DNA of 64,000 nt from Paracoccaceae bacterium (GTDB lineage Bacteria; Pseudomonadota; Alphaproteobacteria; Rhodobacterales; Rhodobacteraceae): assembly GCA_018222585.1 (NCBI GenBank), contig JAAFAB010000003.1:313781-377780 (forward strand), written 5' to 3'. Numbering within the stretch: the first letter of the stretch is position 1; every line of letters begins with the position of its first letter. The notes beneath the pieces were generated by a model. It ran no database searches, was not told the DNA's origin, and saw only the letters and a program-made list of their open reading frames with translations. The translations under genes and the position numbers were made by a program. Of this stretch, positions 17,062 to 25,337 are shown piece after piece.

Positions 17062-17739
17062 CTAGGACGGGGCCAGGGCCGCCTCTATTCCGCCGGTGCA
17101 GAAGTCGACCAGAAGGGTCCGGTACTCGAGAGGCTGGCGCACCGGCGACCCCTCGGAGAGGCCGGCGATCCGGGCCCGGCTGGCAACGATCGACAGCATC
17201 GACGAAACCGTCAGCGTCAGTACCGTGGCCAGCGCCTCCTCGCTTGCCTCGGGGCGCAGGCGCCGGATCTCTGCCATGTATTCCCGGGCAGTGGGATCGT
17301 AGAGCTCACGCACCCGGGGATAGAACTGGTCGTCCGACACGATGCGCGCGATCAGCTGCGCATAGGCCCGCCATTGCGGATCCCCGCGCGAGGCGATCTC
17401 GAGGTAGGGGGTCAGGTAGGCGTCGACCAGTTCGCGCAGCGAAAAGGCGCGACGCGCGCGCAAGACATCCAGGCGCTTCAGTCGTTCGGCGGTCAGCGTC
17501 TCCGTGCGGCGGGCGAGAACCGTCGCGAAAAGCTCTTCCTTCGTGCCACCGTGAAAGCCGATGACGCCGAGGGTGACGCCGGCCTCGCGGGCGATCTGTC
17601 GAATCGTGACGGCGGCGAAACCATGGGCTGCAAAGCACAGCTCCGCCGCATCCAACACGCGATCCCGTGTCGCTTCCCCGCGCGCGAGCCGTCCATCTGT
17701 CTGGCGACTGTTTCCTGCATTTTCAGGCGGTTGCGACAC
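17062..17739 (-). CDS. TetR-family transcriptional regulator
   Basis: The 225-residue protein starts at a GTG (17739) preceded by GGAG. The TetR helix-turn-helix is clear at about residues 20-65 (RVLDAAELCFAAHGFAAVTI, then REAGVTLGVIGFHGGTKEEL). The second half is an all-helical ligand domain with a CerR/YbiH-like look. It is divergent from the dctPQM-hydrolase operon with 135 bp between starts, the usual arrangement for a local repressor. An overlong frame running on through dctP in antisense was rejected. Confidence 0.88.
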   Translation of the reverse strand: MSQPPENAGNSRQTDGRLARGEATRDRVLDAAELCFAAHGFAAVTIRQIAREAGVTLGVIGFHGGTKEELFATVLARRTETLTAERLKRLDVLRARRAFSLRELVDAYLTPYLEIASRGDPQWRAYAQLIARIVSDDQFYPRVRELYDPTAREYMAEIRRLRPEASEEALATVLTLTVSSMLSIVASRARIAGLSEGSPVRQPLEYRTLLVDFCTGGIEAALAPS

Positions 17740-17786
17740 TCGACAACTCTCCTTCGGTGTTTGCCTACCCCCATTTCGACAGAGGA

Positions 17787-17815
17787 TTGACTTTTTATAC
17801 GTACGTTCAGATAGT
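17787..17815 (+). promoter_or_regulatory. Predicted promoter of the TRAP operon with palindrome in the spacer
   Basis: TTGACT and GATAGT are separated by exactly 17 bases. The spacer holds ACGTACGT (17799-17806), a perfect palindrome well placed for repression by the divergent TetR protein. A small hairpin (CCGAAG/CTTCGG, about 17832-17849) lies in the leader before the dctP ribosome site. Function is inferred. Confidence 0.55.
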
Positions 17816-17874
17816 TTGTTTCGAGGAGAGAATGCCGAAGGTTTGGCTTCGGTGCAACTATGGGAGGATCCCCG

Positions 17875-18939
17875 ATGAGTTTCGCGAGAACGCTGGCCGG
17901 CTGCACGCTGGCGGCAACCCTGGCCCATGCGCCCGTCCTGCAGGCCGAAGAACTGGATGTCACGGCGGTCGCGGGGCATCCGTCCGTCTTCCTCTGGGTC
18001 AAGACCATGTCCGAGTCCTACCTCCCGGCGGTCGACAAGGCGCTGGAAGGGACCGATTACAGCATCAGCTGGACCGAAGCCTACGGCGGCACCCTGGCCA
18101 AGGTCGGCGGAGAGATGGAAGCGATGGAAGACGGCCTGGCGCAGGTCGGCATCGTCTCCTCGCTGTTCGAGCCCTCGCTGCTGAGCCTGCAGAACGTCAC
18201 CTACGTGACGCCCTTCGGCTCGCCCGACGTGGATCTGGTGCTGTCCACCGTGGACGGGATGCACGAGGAGATCCCGGCGATGCGCGGGCTCTGGGAAGAG
18301 CTTGACCTTGAATATCTCGGCGGTGGCTTCGGCCTCGAGGACTACCTGCTGATGACCACCTTCCCGGTGACCGGCATCGACGACCTGCAGGGCCGCAAGA
18401 TCAATGCCCCGGGGCCGGCGGTGACCTGGCTGAAGGACACCGGCGCGGTCGGGGTCTCGGGCAACCTGACGACCTATTACAACGACATCCAGACAGGCGT
18501 CGCCGAGGGCGTGATCGTCTTCCCGACCGCCGCTGCCGCCGCCAAGCTGCACGAGGTCGCCCCCTATGTGACCCGGGTCCACTTCGGCGCCCAGTTCGCC
18601 GGCGGCATCGTTGCCAAGAAGAGCTGGTTCGACGACCTCGATCCGGTGGTGCAGGACGCCCTGCGCGACGCGGCCGAGGTCTTTGCCGCCGATTACCGCA
18701 AGGGGCTGGAGGTCCGCGTCGGCGATGCCTTCGCGGCGATGGAGGCCGGCGGCGCGCAGATCAGCGAGCTGTCCGAGGCCGAGCGCAGCCGCTGGGCCAC
18801 CGCATTGCCCAACATCGCGATGGACTGGGCCCGGGACCTCGATGGCAAGGGCCTGCCGGGCACCGAGGTGCTGACCACCTACATCGACCACCTCAAGGAG
18901 GCCGGGGTGGCGCTGCCGCGGGACTGGTCGGCGCAATGA
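17875..18939 (+). CDS. TRAP transporter periplasmic solute-binding protein (DctP family)
   Basis: The 354-residue product has an N-terminal signal peptide (cleavage near LQAEE) and the DctP fold. GGTLAKVGGEMEAMEDGLAQ is the conserved ligand-cleft helix. DDLQGRKINAPGPAV holds the position of the canonical carboxylate-binding Arg segment, and YYNDIQTGVAEGVIVFPT is also present. It binds an organic acid in the periplasm for DctQM. GGGAGG precedes the ATG at 17875. The neighbouring hydrolases suggest the ligand feeds a ring-opening or acylpyruvate-type pathway. The ligand is not deducible. Confidence 0.9.
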   Translation: MSFARTLAGCTLAATLAHAPVLQAEELDVTAVAGHPSVFLWVKTMSESYLPAVDKALEGTDYSISWTEAYGGTLAKVGGEMEAMEDGLAQVGIVSSLFEPSLLSLQNVTYVTPFGSPDVDLVLSTVDGMHEEIPAMRGLWEELDLEYLGGGFGLEDYLLMTTFPVTGIDDLQGRKINAPGPAVTWLKDTGAVGVSGNLTTYYNDIQTGVAEGVIVFPTAAAAAKLHEVAPYVTRVHFGAQFAGGIVAKKSWFDDLDPVVQDALRDAAEVFAADYRKGLEVRVGDAFAAMEAGGAQISELSEAERSRWATALPNIAMDWARDLDGKGLPGTEVLTTYIDHLKEAGVALPRDWSAQ

Positions 18940-19475
18940 GCGCAGCTAGGATCACGGAGGTCGGGGCGCGCGGGCGCCTCGACCGGATCGCGGATGCGGT
19001 CATGGGGGGCGCCAATGTCGTGGCGACGCTCTGGATCCTCGGCCTGATGGTCCTGATCGTCTGCGACATCCTCGGCCGTGAAACCCTGGGACATCCCATT
19101 GCCGGGGTGCCGGAAATGGTCAAGTTCTCCATCGTCGGCATCGTATTCCTGCAGATCTCCCACACCCACCGCAAGGGCGAGATGATCCGTTCGGACGGTA
19201 TCCTGGGCATGGTCCGGGGCCGCTGGCCCCGCGCCGCCTTGGCGCTGGAACTGCTGGCACAGCTTTGCGGCGCCGCCTTCGCCGGGGCGCTGGCCTGGGC
19301 GGTCTGGCCCAAGGTGGTCCGGGCCTTCGAACGTGGCGAGATGGAGGGCGTGCAGGGGCATTTCACCCTGCCGGTCTGGCCCTTCCTCTTCCTGATCGTG
19401 CTCGGCTCGGTCCTGCTGGCGGCCTCCTTCCTGCTGACGGCCGCCGCCGAACTTCAGAAACACCGGAACGCCTGA
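18936..19475 (+). CDS. TRAP transporter small membrane subunit (DctQ family)
   Basis: The 179-residue protein has four hydrophobic segments. LMVLIVCDILGRETLGHPI is the typical first DctQ signature, followed by GVPEMVKFSIVGIVFLQI. DctQ forms the membrane complex with DctM. The ATG overlaps the dctP stop (ATGA), showing tight coupling. Confidence 0.9.
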   Translation: MSAARITEVGARGRLDRIADAVMGGANVVATLWILGLMVLIVCDILGRETLGHPIAGVPEMVKFSIVGIVFLQISHTHRKGEMIRSDGILGMVRGRWPRAALALELLAQLCGAAFAGALAWAVWPKVVRAFERGEMEGVQGHFTLPVWPFLFLIVLGSVLLAASFLLTAAAELQKHRNA

Positions 19476-19477
19476 TC

Positions 19478-20785
19478 ATGGATCCCATTACCGTCGGCTA
19501 CCTGTCGCTCGTCGCGATCGCCATCGCCATCTACGCCGGTCTGCATGTCGCCATCGCCCTTGCAGGGGTCTCGCTGTTCGGGGTCTGGGCCATCACCGGC
19601 AAGCTCAAGCTGGCGATGAACTTCGTCGCCCTTGCCGCCACCGACAGCATCGCCGACTACACCTTCGGCGTGGTGCCGCTGTTCGTGCTGATGGGTCTCG
19701 CCGTCTCCGAAAGCGGCATGGGGCGTGACACCTTCGCCGTCATTTCGCGCGGTCTCAGGCGCTGGCGCGGCGGGCTGGGCGTCGCCACCGTGCTGTCCAA
19801 CGCCGTCTTTGCCGCGATCACCGGGATCTCCATCGCCTCGGCGGCGGTCTTCTCGAAGGTCGCCGTGCCCGAGATGGTGCGCGCTGGCACCGACCGCAGC
19901 ATCGCCGTCGGCGTCGTCGCCGGCTCCTCGGTGCTGGGGATGCTGATCCCGCCCTCGCTGCTGCTGATCCTCTTCGCCATCCTGACCGACAGCTCGATCG
20001 GAGACCTGTTCATCGGCGGCGTCGGGCCGGGGCTGCTGCTGACCGCCGCCTACATCCTGTACCTCAGCGGGCTCGGCATCCTGCGTCCGCAGCTGTTCGA
20101 CGGTATCCGGGGCCCGGAAGAGGCAGAGGAGACCCGGACGCCGACCTGGCGGATCCTGCCGGTGCTGGTCCTGGCGGGCCTGGTCCTGTCGGGCATCTAC
20201 CTCGGGGTCTTCACCCCGACCGAGGCCGGGGCGGTCGGCGCCGCGGCGGCCCTCGTGCTGGGCGTGCTGCTGCGCCGCATCGGGGCCCGCGCGGCCTGGC
20301 GGATCGCGGTACAGACCGGCCATATCACCGCCGCCGTCTGTTTCCTGATCATCGGTGCCTCGATCTACAGCCGGATGCTGGCCTTCTCGGGCCTGCCCGC
20401 CTCGATCACCGAGGCCGCCATCGGCTCGGGCATCGGCCCCATCGGCTTCCTGATGCTCTTCGCCGGGCTGCTGGTGCTGCTCGGCACGGTGCTGGACAGC
20501 TCTTCCATCATGCTGGTGACGGTGCCGCTGGCCTATCCGGTGACGCAGCAGATGGGCATCGACATCGTGCATTTCGGGCTGATCACCGTGCTGGCCGTCG
20601 AGGTCGGTCTGCTGACCCCGCCCCTCGGCCTGTCGGTCTTCGTGGTGCACGCGACGCTCAAGGATACCGGGATCACGCTGGGCGAAGTCTTCCGCGGCGC
20701 GGCGCCCTTCGCGCTGATCATGGCGCTGACCCTGGTCGCGCTGATCCTCGTTCCGCAAATCGCAACCGGCCTCCTGGGCCGCTGA
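19478..20785 (+). CDS. TRAP transporter large membrane subunit (DctM family)
   Basis: The 435-residue polytopic protein is the transport channel, driven by a Na+ gradient. DctM features are FGVVPLFVLMGLAVSESG, SVLGMLIPPSLLLILFAI (family signature), GVFTPTEAGAVGA and LLTPPLGLSVFV. I chose the ATG at 19478, two bases after the dctQ stop; the earlier frame from 19265 lies inside dctQ. A spacing of 14 bp to the next gene supports one operon. Confidence 0.93.
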   Translation: MDPITVGYLSLVAIAIAIYAGLHVAIALAGVSLFGVWAITGKLKLAMNFVALAATDSIADYTFGVVPLFVLMGLAVSESGMGRDTFAVISRGLRRWRGGLGVATVLSNAVFAAITGISIASAAVFSKVAVPEMVRAGTDRSIAVGVVAGSSVLGMLIPPSLLLILFAILTDSSIGDLFIGGVGPGLLLTAAYILYLSGLGILRPQLFDGIRGPEEAEETRTPTWRILPVLVLAGLVLSGIYLGVFTPTEAGAVGAAAALVLGVLLRRIGARAAWRIAVQTGHITAAVCFLIIGASIYSRMLAFSGLPASITEAAIGSGIGPIGFLMLFAGLLVLLGTVLDSSSIMLVTVPLAYPVTQQMGIDIVHFGLITVLAVEVGLLTPPLGLSVFVVHATLKDTGITLGEVFRGAAPFALIMALTLVALILVPQIATGLLGR

Positions 20786-20799
20786 AGAAAGGACCATCC

Positions 20800-21570
20800 A
20801 TGCGCCTGATCGACCTGGCTCGACCGCTGGAGAACACCGAATACGCCGATCCGCCGGGGCTGGCGCCCAGCATCACCTATTTCGCCCATGACGAGACCGC
20901 CGAGCAGATCCTCGGCTTCTTCCCCGGGGTGCGCCGCGAGGAGCTGCCGGGCGGCGAGGGCTGGGCGGTCGAGCAGGTGTCGCTGTCGACCCACAACGGC
21001 ACCCATCTGGACGCGCCCTATCACTACCATTCAACCATGGACGGCGGTCAGCGGGCGATCACCATCGACGAGGTGCCGCTGGAGTGGTGCCTGGGCCGGG
21101 GCGTGAAGCTGGATTTCCGCGCCCTGCCGGACGGCCATGTCGTCACCCCCGACGAGATCGCGGCCGAGTTCGACCGCATCGGCCATGACCTGCAGCCGGG
21201 GGACATCGTTCTGGTGAATACCGCTGCCTCGGCCCACTACGGCACGCCGCGCTACGTGCCCAGCGGATGCGGCATCGGCCGCGCGGCGACCAACTGGATG
21301 ACCGAGCGCGGAATGCGCGTCTGCGGCACCGACGCCTGGAGCTGGGATGCCCCCTTCGTGCACACCGCCCAGAAGGTTGCCGGGACCGGCGATGCTTCGC
21401 TGATCTGGGAGGGTCACCGCGCCGGCATGGACCGCGCCTATTGCCATATGGAGAAGCTCGCCAACCTGGAAAGCCTGCCCGCGACCGGCTTCGAGGTGCA
21501 GTGCTTTCCCGTCAAGATCAAGGGCGCCTCGGCCGGCTGGTGCCGCCCCGTCGCCATCCTCAGGGACTGA
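20800..21570 (+). CDS. Cyclase-family metal hydrolase (isatin hydrolase / kynurenine formamidase-like)
   Basis: The 256-residue protein contains LSTHNGTHLDAPYHY, the HxGTHxDxPxH Mn2+/Zn2+-binding signature of the cyclase family (isatin hydrolase, kynurenine formamidase). VPSGCGIGRAATNWM and GTDAWSWDAP form the other side of the pocket. These enzymes hydrolyse amides or lactams of aromatic compounds. Its place between a TRAP transporter and an FAH-family enzyme suggests it opens an imported cyclic or amide substrate. The exact substrate is unknown. Confidence 0.87.
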   Translation: MRLIDLARPLENTEYADPPGLAPSITYFAHDETAEQILGFFPGVRREELPGGEGWAVEQVSLSTHNGTHLDAPYHYHSTMDGGQRAITIDEVPLEWCLGRGVKLDFRALPDGHVVTPDEIAAEFDRIGHDLQPGDIVLVNTAASAHYGTPRYVPSGCGIGRAATNWMTERGMRVCGTDAWSWDAPFVHTAQKVAGTGDASLIWEGHRAGMDRAYCHMEKLANLESLPATGFEVQCFPVKIKGASAGWCRPVAILRD

Positions 21571-21581
21571 AGGAGACCCCC

Positions 21582-22520
21582 ATGAAACTCGCAACCTTCG
21601 ACGGCGGCAAGGGCCAGCGCCTGGGCGCGCTGATGGCCGACGGGCAGACGCTGGTCTGCCTGACCTCGACCGGTCAGCCGGCCCTGGCCTCGATGCAGGC
21701 CCTGATCGAGGCCGGAGAGGCGGGCCTTGCCGCCGCCCGTACCGCGCTGGAAACCGCAGAAGCACAGGTGCCAGTGGCGCAGGTGCGCCTGCTGGCCCCG
21801 CTGCCGCTGCCGCAGCAGATCCGCGATGCCTCGACCGCGCCGCGTCACATCGCCAATGCCCCCGTCGGGATGCGCCGCCTGGCCGCCGCCCTGGCCGGAG
21901 AGCCCGATCCCGGCCCCGCCGAGGGCGTGGTGCCCGATGTCTACAAGGCGCAACCGATCTTCTACATCACCAACCGCTTCAGCGTCGCCGGCCATGAAGA
22001 CACGGTGATCTGGCCGGGCTACTCGGAGTACATGGACTACGAGCTTGAGGTCGCGGTGGTGATCGGCAAGGGCGGGCGCGACATCGTCCCCGACGCGGCC
22101 ATGGATCATGTCTTCGGCTTCACCATCTTCAACGACTTCTCGGCCCGCGACGCGCAGCTGCGCGAGATGCAGGGGCTGCTGGGACCGGCGAAGGGCAAGA
22201 GCTTTGACGCCGGCAATGTCTTCGGCCCCTGGATCGTCACCACCGACGAGATCCCCGACTACCGCGACCTGCGCTGCGTGGCGCGGATCAACGGCAAGGT
22301 GGTCACCGACAGCCGCCTCGGCGAGATGCTGCACGGCTACGAGGCGATGATCTCCTTCATCTCCAACGCCGAAACCCTGCACCCGGGCGAGATCATCGGC
22401 GGCGGCACCGTCGATGACGGCTGCGGGCTGGAGCGGTTCGAGTTCCTCTCGGACGGCGACGTGGTCGAGCTGGAGGTCGAGGGCATCGGCCTGCTGCGCA
22501 ACACCGTCCGGCGCGCCTGA
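21582..22520 (+). CDS. Fumarylacetoacetate hydrolase (FAH)-family enzyme
   Basis: The 312-residue protein has the FAH C-terminal domain. YMDYELEVAVVIGKGGRD and FTIFNDFSARDAQ supply the Glu-Glu-Asp metal ligands, GKSFDAGNVFGPWIV and the terminal GLERFEFLSDGDVVELE region follow. Family members cleave C-C bonds of acylpyruvates or act as hydratases/isomerases. AAGGAGA precedes the ATG 11 bp after the cyclase gene. It is likely the downstream step of the pathway fed by the TRAP transporter. Confidence 0.88.
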   Translation: MKLATFDGGKGQRLGALMADGQTLVCLTSTGQPALASMQALIEAGEAGLAAARTALETAEAQVPVAQVRLLAPLPLPQQIRDASTAPRHIANAPVGMRRLAAALAGEPDPGPAEGVVPDVYKAQPIFYITNRFSVAGHEDTVIWPGYSEYMDYELEVAVVIGKGGRDIVPDAAMDHVFGFTIFNDFSARDAQLREMQGLLGPAKGKSFDAGNVFGPWIVTTDEIPDYRDLRCVARINGKVVTDSRLGEMLHGYEAMISFISNAETLHPGEIIGGGTVDDGCGLERFEFLSDGDVVELEVEGIGLLRNTVRRA

Positions 22521-22547
22521 TCTCCGCCGCCACGCGACGCAGGATCT

Positions 22548-22576
22548 GGCTGGCCCCATCCCGAAGGGGGCCAGCC
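22548..22576 (+). terminator. Hairpin at the end of the TRAP-hydrolase operon
   Basis: GGCTGGCCCC and GGGGCCAGCC form a perfect 10-bp stem with a 9-base loop, 27 bp after the FAH-gene stop. There is no T run, so it is either a weak terminator or a 3'-end protector. Confidence 0.6.
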
Positions 22577-22587
22577 GTCATGCCAGT

Positions 22588-22958
22588 TTAGTCGCCTTCG
22601 GCGATGTCGAAGCGCACCACCTTGCCATCTTCGAGGTGGAAGAGATGGCCCAGCGTCCTGTCCTTCAGGCCCTTCTCTGCGACCGGCTTGCCGTCGAGAT
22701 CGCGGATGCTCTGGTCCACCGTGACCAGCATCCCCCCCGTCAGGGCGCGGGGTGAAGTCCAGCGGCGCGACATGGGGATCGACGACGGCCCATTGCCGGG
22801 TCCAGTACTCCCGGATGCCCTCGTGTCCCTGGACATAGCCGCCGTCCATGCCATTGGCCCACTGGATATCCTCCGAAAGCATCGACAGCACCCCCGTCAA
22901 TGTCCTTGGCATTGAAGCGATCATACATGAACTGGAGGGTTTGGACGTCCTGGGTCAT
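22588..22958 (-). pseudogene. NTF2/SnoaL-like gene broken by two single-base frameshifts
   Basis: Three overlapping frames join into one protein. MTQDVQTLQFMYDRFNAKDI continues as DGVLSMLSEDIQWANGMDGG and EGIREYWTRQWAVVDPHVAP, then MLVTVDQSIRDLDGKPVAEK and GHLFHLEDGKVVRFDIAEGD. Removing one base from the C5 run at 22891-22895 and one from the C7 run at 22732-22738 restores a clean 122-residue frame. The reconstructed protein looks like a SnoaL/NTF2-fold (ketosteroid-isomerase-like) enzyme. Both lesions lie in homopolymers, so a sequencing error is possible. Confidence 0.75.
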
Positions 22959-23012
22959 CGCGGCCTCCTGTGCCTCTGCGCTGCCGGAAACACTCGCCAA
23001 CCCGATCCCGCT

Positions 23013-23195
23013 GATCGCCGCAGCAGCCGGGTGATGCTGACCGACAAGGCCCGCGCCGCGCTTCCCGGAGCCGCCGAGACGCTGTTTCAGGGCAACCGCG
23101 ACGCCCTAGACGGAATGACAGACGTGGAGATCCGACAGCTTGTGACGCTGCTCGGGCGGGTCATCGACTATCTCGACCGCATGGCGAAGGACTGA
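23013..23195 (+). pseudogene. C-terminal fragment of a MarR-family regulator
   Basis: DRRSSRVMLTDKARAALPGA and the following helical segment (to VIDYLDRMAKD) match the wing and C-terminal dimerisation helix of MarR proteins (the DRR-x-x-x-V-x-LT-x-K-G/A pattern). The recognition helix and N-terminus are missing; upstream sequence is the 5' region of the broken NTF2-like gene. It is therefore a remnant rather than a functional regulator. About 60 residues remain. Confidence 0.6.
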
Positions 23196-23234
23196 CCGGC
23201 CTCGCGGCGAAACGAGGCCGACAGGGCAGGGCTG

Positions 23235-23924
23235 TCAGAGGGTCTTCCACAGGGCGCTGTCGCCCATCTTGTCAACGAAGACCTGATGCGCGGCGCGCTC
23301 CTCTTCGGTGATCCGCGAGGGCAGGGGCGTCTGGCGCGGACGGGGGCGCCAGTCTTCTTCCTCCTGCGCCGCATCGCCGCCACGGCGTCCCGCTGCCAGC
23401 ACCAGGCCAGGCTGCCGCCCGCCGATCAGCTCGAGGTAGACCTCGGCCAGGATCTCGGAGTCGAGCAGCGCGCCGTGCAACGTCCGGGCCGAGTTGTCGA
23501 TGCCGAACCGACGACACAGCGCATCCAGAGAGGCCGGCGAGCCGGGGAACTTCTTCCGCGCGATGGCCAGGGTGTCGATGGCCTGTTCCCAGGGCAGTTG
23601 CGGCAGGTTCAGCCAGCCCAGTTCTGCGTTGAGGAATTTCATGTCGAAAGCGGCGTTGTGGATCACCAGCTTGGCATCGCCGACGAACTTCAGGAAGTCC
23701 CGCGCCACGTCGCGGAACACCGGCTTGTCGCGCAGGAACTCGTAGTTCAGCCCGTGCACCTTGAAGGCCTCTTCGGGCACCTCGCGCTCGGGGTTGATGT
23801 AGACGTGATAGGTCTCGCCCGTGGGAACGTGGTTGAACAGCTCGACGCCACCGATCTCGACAAGGCGGTCCCCCTGCTCGGGTTCGAAGCCGGTCGTCTC
23901 GGTATCAAGAACAATCTCACGCAT
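23235..23924 (-). CDS. dnaQ: DNA polymerase III epsilon subunit, proofreading exonuclease
   Basis: The 229-residue DnaQ has the DEDDh exonuclease motifs: IVLDTETTG (Asp7, Glu9) for ExoI, VIHNAAFDMKFLN for ExoII, and LHGALLDSE for ExoIII with its catalytic His. The C-terminus binds the alpha subunit. I start at MREIVLDTETTG; this ATG overlaps the coaE stop by 8 bp. It is the last gene of the leftward origin-proximal operon maf-aroE-coaE-dnaQ. Confidence 0.96.
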   Translation of the reverse strand: MREIVLDTETTGFEPEQGDRLVEIGGVELFNHVPTGETYHVYINPEREVPEEAFKVHGLNYEFLRDKPVFRDVARDFLKFVGDAKLVIHNAAFDMKFLNAELGWLNLPQLPWEQAIDTLAIARKKFPGSPASLDALCRRFGIDNSARTLHGALLDSEILAEVYLELIGGRQPGLVLAAGRRGGDAAQEEEDWRPRPRQTPLPSRITEEERAAHQVFVDKMGDSALWKTL

Positions 23925-24507
23925 TTTCGATCTTCCTCTTGATATCATTCACGATTTCACGCACCTGGGCGCGGGCGCCATCCATCGTGTCGGTCAGCAC
24001 CACGTAGTCGGCCCGGGCCCGTTTTTCCGCATCCGGCATCTGCTTTGCAAGGATCATCTCGAACTGCGCCTCGCTCATCGTGCCGCGCGCCAGCACCCGG
24101 GCGCGCTGGACCTCGGCAGGGGCGGTGACCACGACCGTCGCATCGACCCCCCTGCCGCCACCCTCGAACAGCAGCGGGATATCCAGCACCACGATATCCG
24201 CCGTGCTGGCGGCAATGAAACGGGCGCGATCCTCGGCGACCAGCGGATGCACCACGGCCTCGATCCGCTTGAGGGCAGAGGGGTCGGCGGCGATGATGCG
24301 CTTCAATGCTTCACGTGAAACATCGCCCTCCGCCACGGCCTCGGGGAAGAGCGCACCGAGCGGGGCCACCGCCGCGCCGCCCCTGGTGTAAAGCCGATGC
24401 ACGGCGGCGTCCGCATCCCAGAGCGCGCAGCCTTCCTCGACGAACATCTGCGCCGTGGTCGACTTGCCCATACCGATGGAGCCGGTAAGCCCGAGGCGGA
24501 AACTCAT
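23917..24507 (-). CDS. coaE: Dephospho-CoA kinase
   Basis: CoaE phosphorylates dephospho-CoA in the last step of CoA synthesis. The 196-residue protein has the P-loop LTGSIGMGKST near the N-terminus and the conserved DIPLLFE substrate segment. Its ATG overlaps the aroE stop by 4 bp. The codons for DVSREAL contain a 15/16 parS match (24307-24322). Confidence 0.95.
   Translation of the reverse strand: MSFRLGLTGSIGMGKSTTAQMFVEEGCALWDADAAVHRLYTRGGAAVAPLGALFPEAVAEGDVSREALKRIIAADPSALKRIEAVVHPLVAEDRARFIAASTADIVVLDIPLLFEGGGRGVDATVVVTAPAEVQRARVLARGTMSEAQFEMILAKQMPDAEKRARADYVVLTDTMDGARAQVREIVNDIKRKIENA
24307..24322. other. parS: parS-like ParB-binding site (15/16) inside coaE
   Basis: TGCTTCACGTGAAACA differs from the conserved chromosomal parS TGTTTCACGTGAAACA at one base. 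It lies about 2 kb to the left of the proposed origin and is encoded in-frame within coaE. Confidence 0.75.
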
Positions 24508-25337
24508 GCCAGAGCGGCCGCGCGGGCCTCTTCGGTGACCTGCGGGCGCTTGCCGAACCAGCGTTCGAAACCGGGCACCGCCTGGTGCAGCAACATTCCC
24601 AGGCCGTCGACGGTGGTCGCGCCGGCGGCCTCGGCGGCGGCCAGCAGGGGGGTCCGCAACGGGTTATAAACCAGATCGGTGACAAGCTGGCCACGCCGCA
24701 GTCCATCCAGCGGCACCCGCAGCTCGGGCTTGCCGACCATGCCGAGAGAGGTGGTATTGACCACCGTCGTGGCCTCTTCGATCATGTTGCCCGCCTGCAC
24801 CCATTCGACCACCGTCAGACGGCGTCCGAAATCATTGTGCAACGCCTCGGCCCGGGCGCGGGTGCGGTTCGAGATGAAGATCTCCGGCACGCCGGCCTCC
24901 AACAGGGCGCTGATGACCGCGCGCGCGGCCCCGCCGGCACCCAGAAGCGCCGCCGGCCCGGCCTTCGGATCCCACCCGGGGGCGTTCTGTTTCAGGTTCT
25001 CTATGAACCCGTAACCATCTGTATTATCAGCATGAATTTTCCCGTCCGCGCGGAAGATCAGCGTATTGGCAGCGCCGATCAGCGTGGCGCGGTCGGTCAC
25101 CAGGTCGGCGATCTCCAGCACCGTTTCCTTGTGCGGAATGGTGATGTTCACACCGACAAACCCGGCTTTCGGCAGCGCGCGCAACACCTGTTCCAGATCC
25201 TCGGGCGCGACCTCCATCGGAATGTAGCGCCCCGGCAGACCCATCTGTTTCAGCCAGTAGCCATGCAGCTGCGGCGATTTCGAATGCGCGATCGGGCGAC
25301 CGATGACACCGGCAAGGGGGATGCAGTCGAGGCTCAT
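24504..25337 (-). CDS. aroE: Shikimate dehydrogenase
   Basis: AroE reduces 3-dehydroshikimate with NADPH in aromatic amino-acid synthesis. The 277-residue protein shows IGRPIAHSKSPQLHG, the shikimate-binding Ser pair, and VNITIPHKE with the catalytic Lys. ADNTDGYGF carries the Asn/Asp pair, and the NADP Rossmann loop is LGAGGAARAV. Its ATG overlaps the maf stop by 4 bp, so it is second in the leftward operon. Confidence 0.96.
   Translation of the reverse strand: MSLDCIPLAGVIGRPIAHSKSPQLHGYWLKQMGLPGRYIPMEVAPEDLEQVLRALPKAGFVGVNITIPHKETVLEIADLVTDRATLIGAANTLIFRADGKIHADNTDGYGFIENLKQNAPGWDPKAGPAALLGAGGAARAVISALLEAGVPEIFISNRTRARAEALHNDFGRRLTVVEWVQAGNMIEEATTVVNTTSLGMVGKPELRVPLDGLRRGQLVTDLVYNPLRTPLLAAAEAAGATTVDGLGMLLHQAVPGFERWFGKRPQVTEEARAAALA

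Noticed and set aside
17062-18936. A 624-residue minus-strand open frame across the TetR gene and dctP
   Set aside because: Only the C-terminal 225 residues (TetR) look like protein; the rest is antisense to dctP and has no recognisable domain.
19454-20797. 447-residue minus-strand open frame antisense to dctM
   Set aside because: Same shadow pattern; the sense-strand DctM has full family motifs and proper start and overlap signals.
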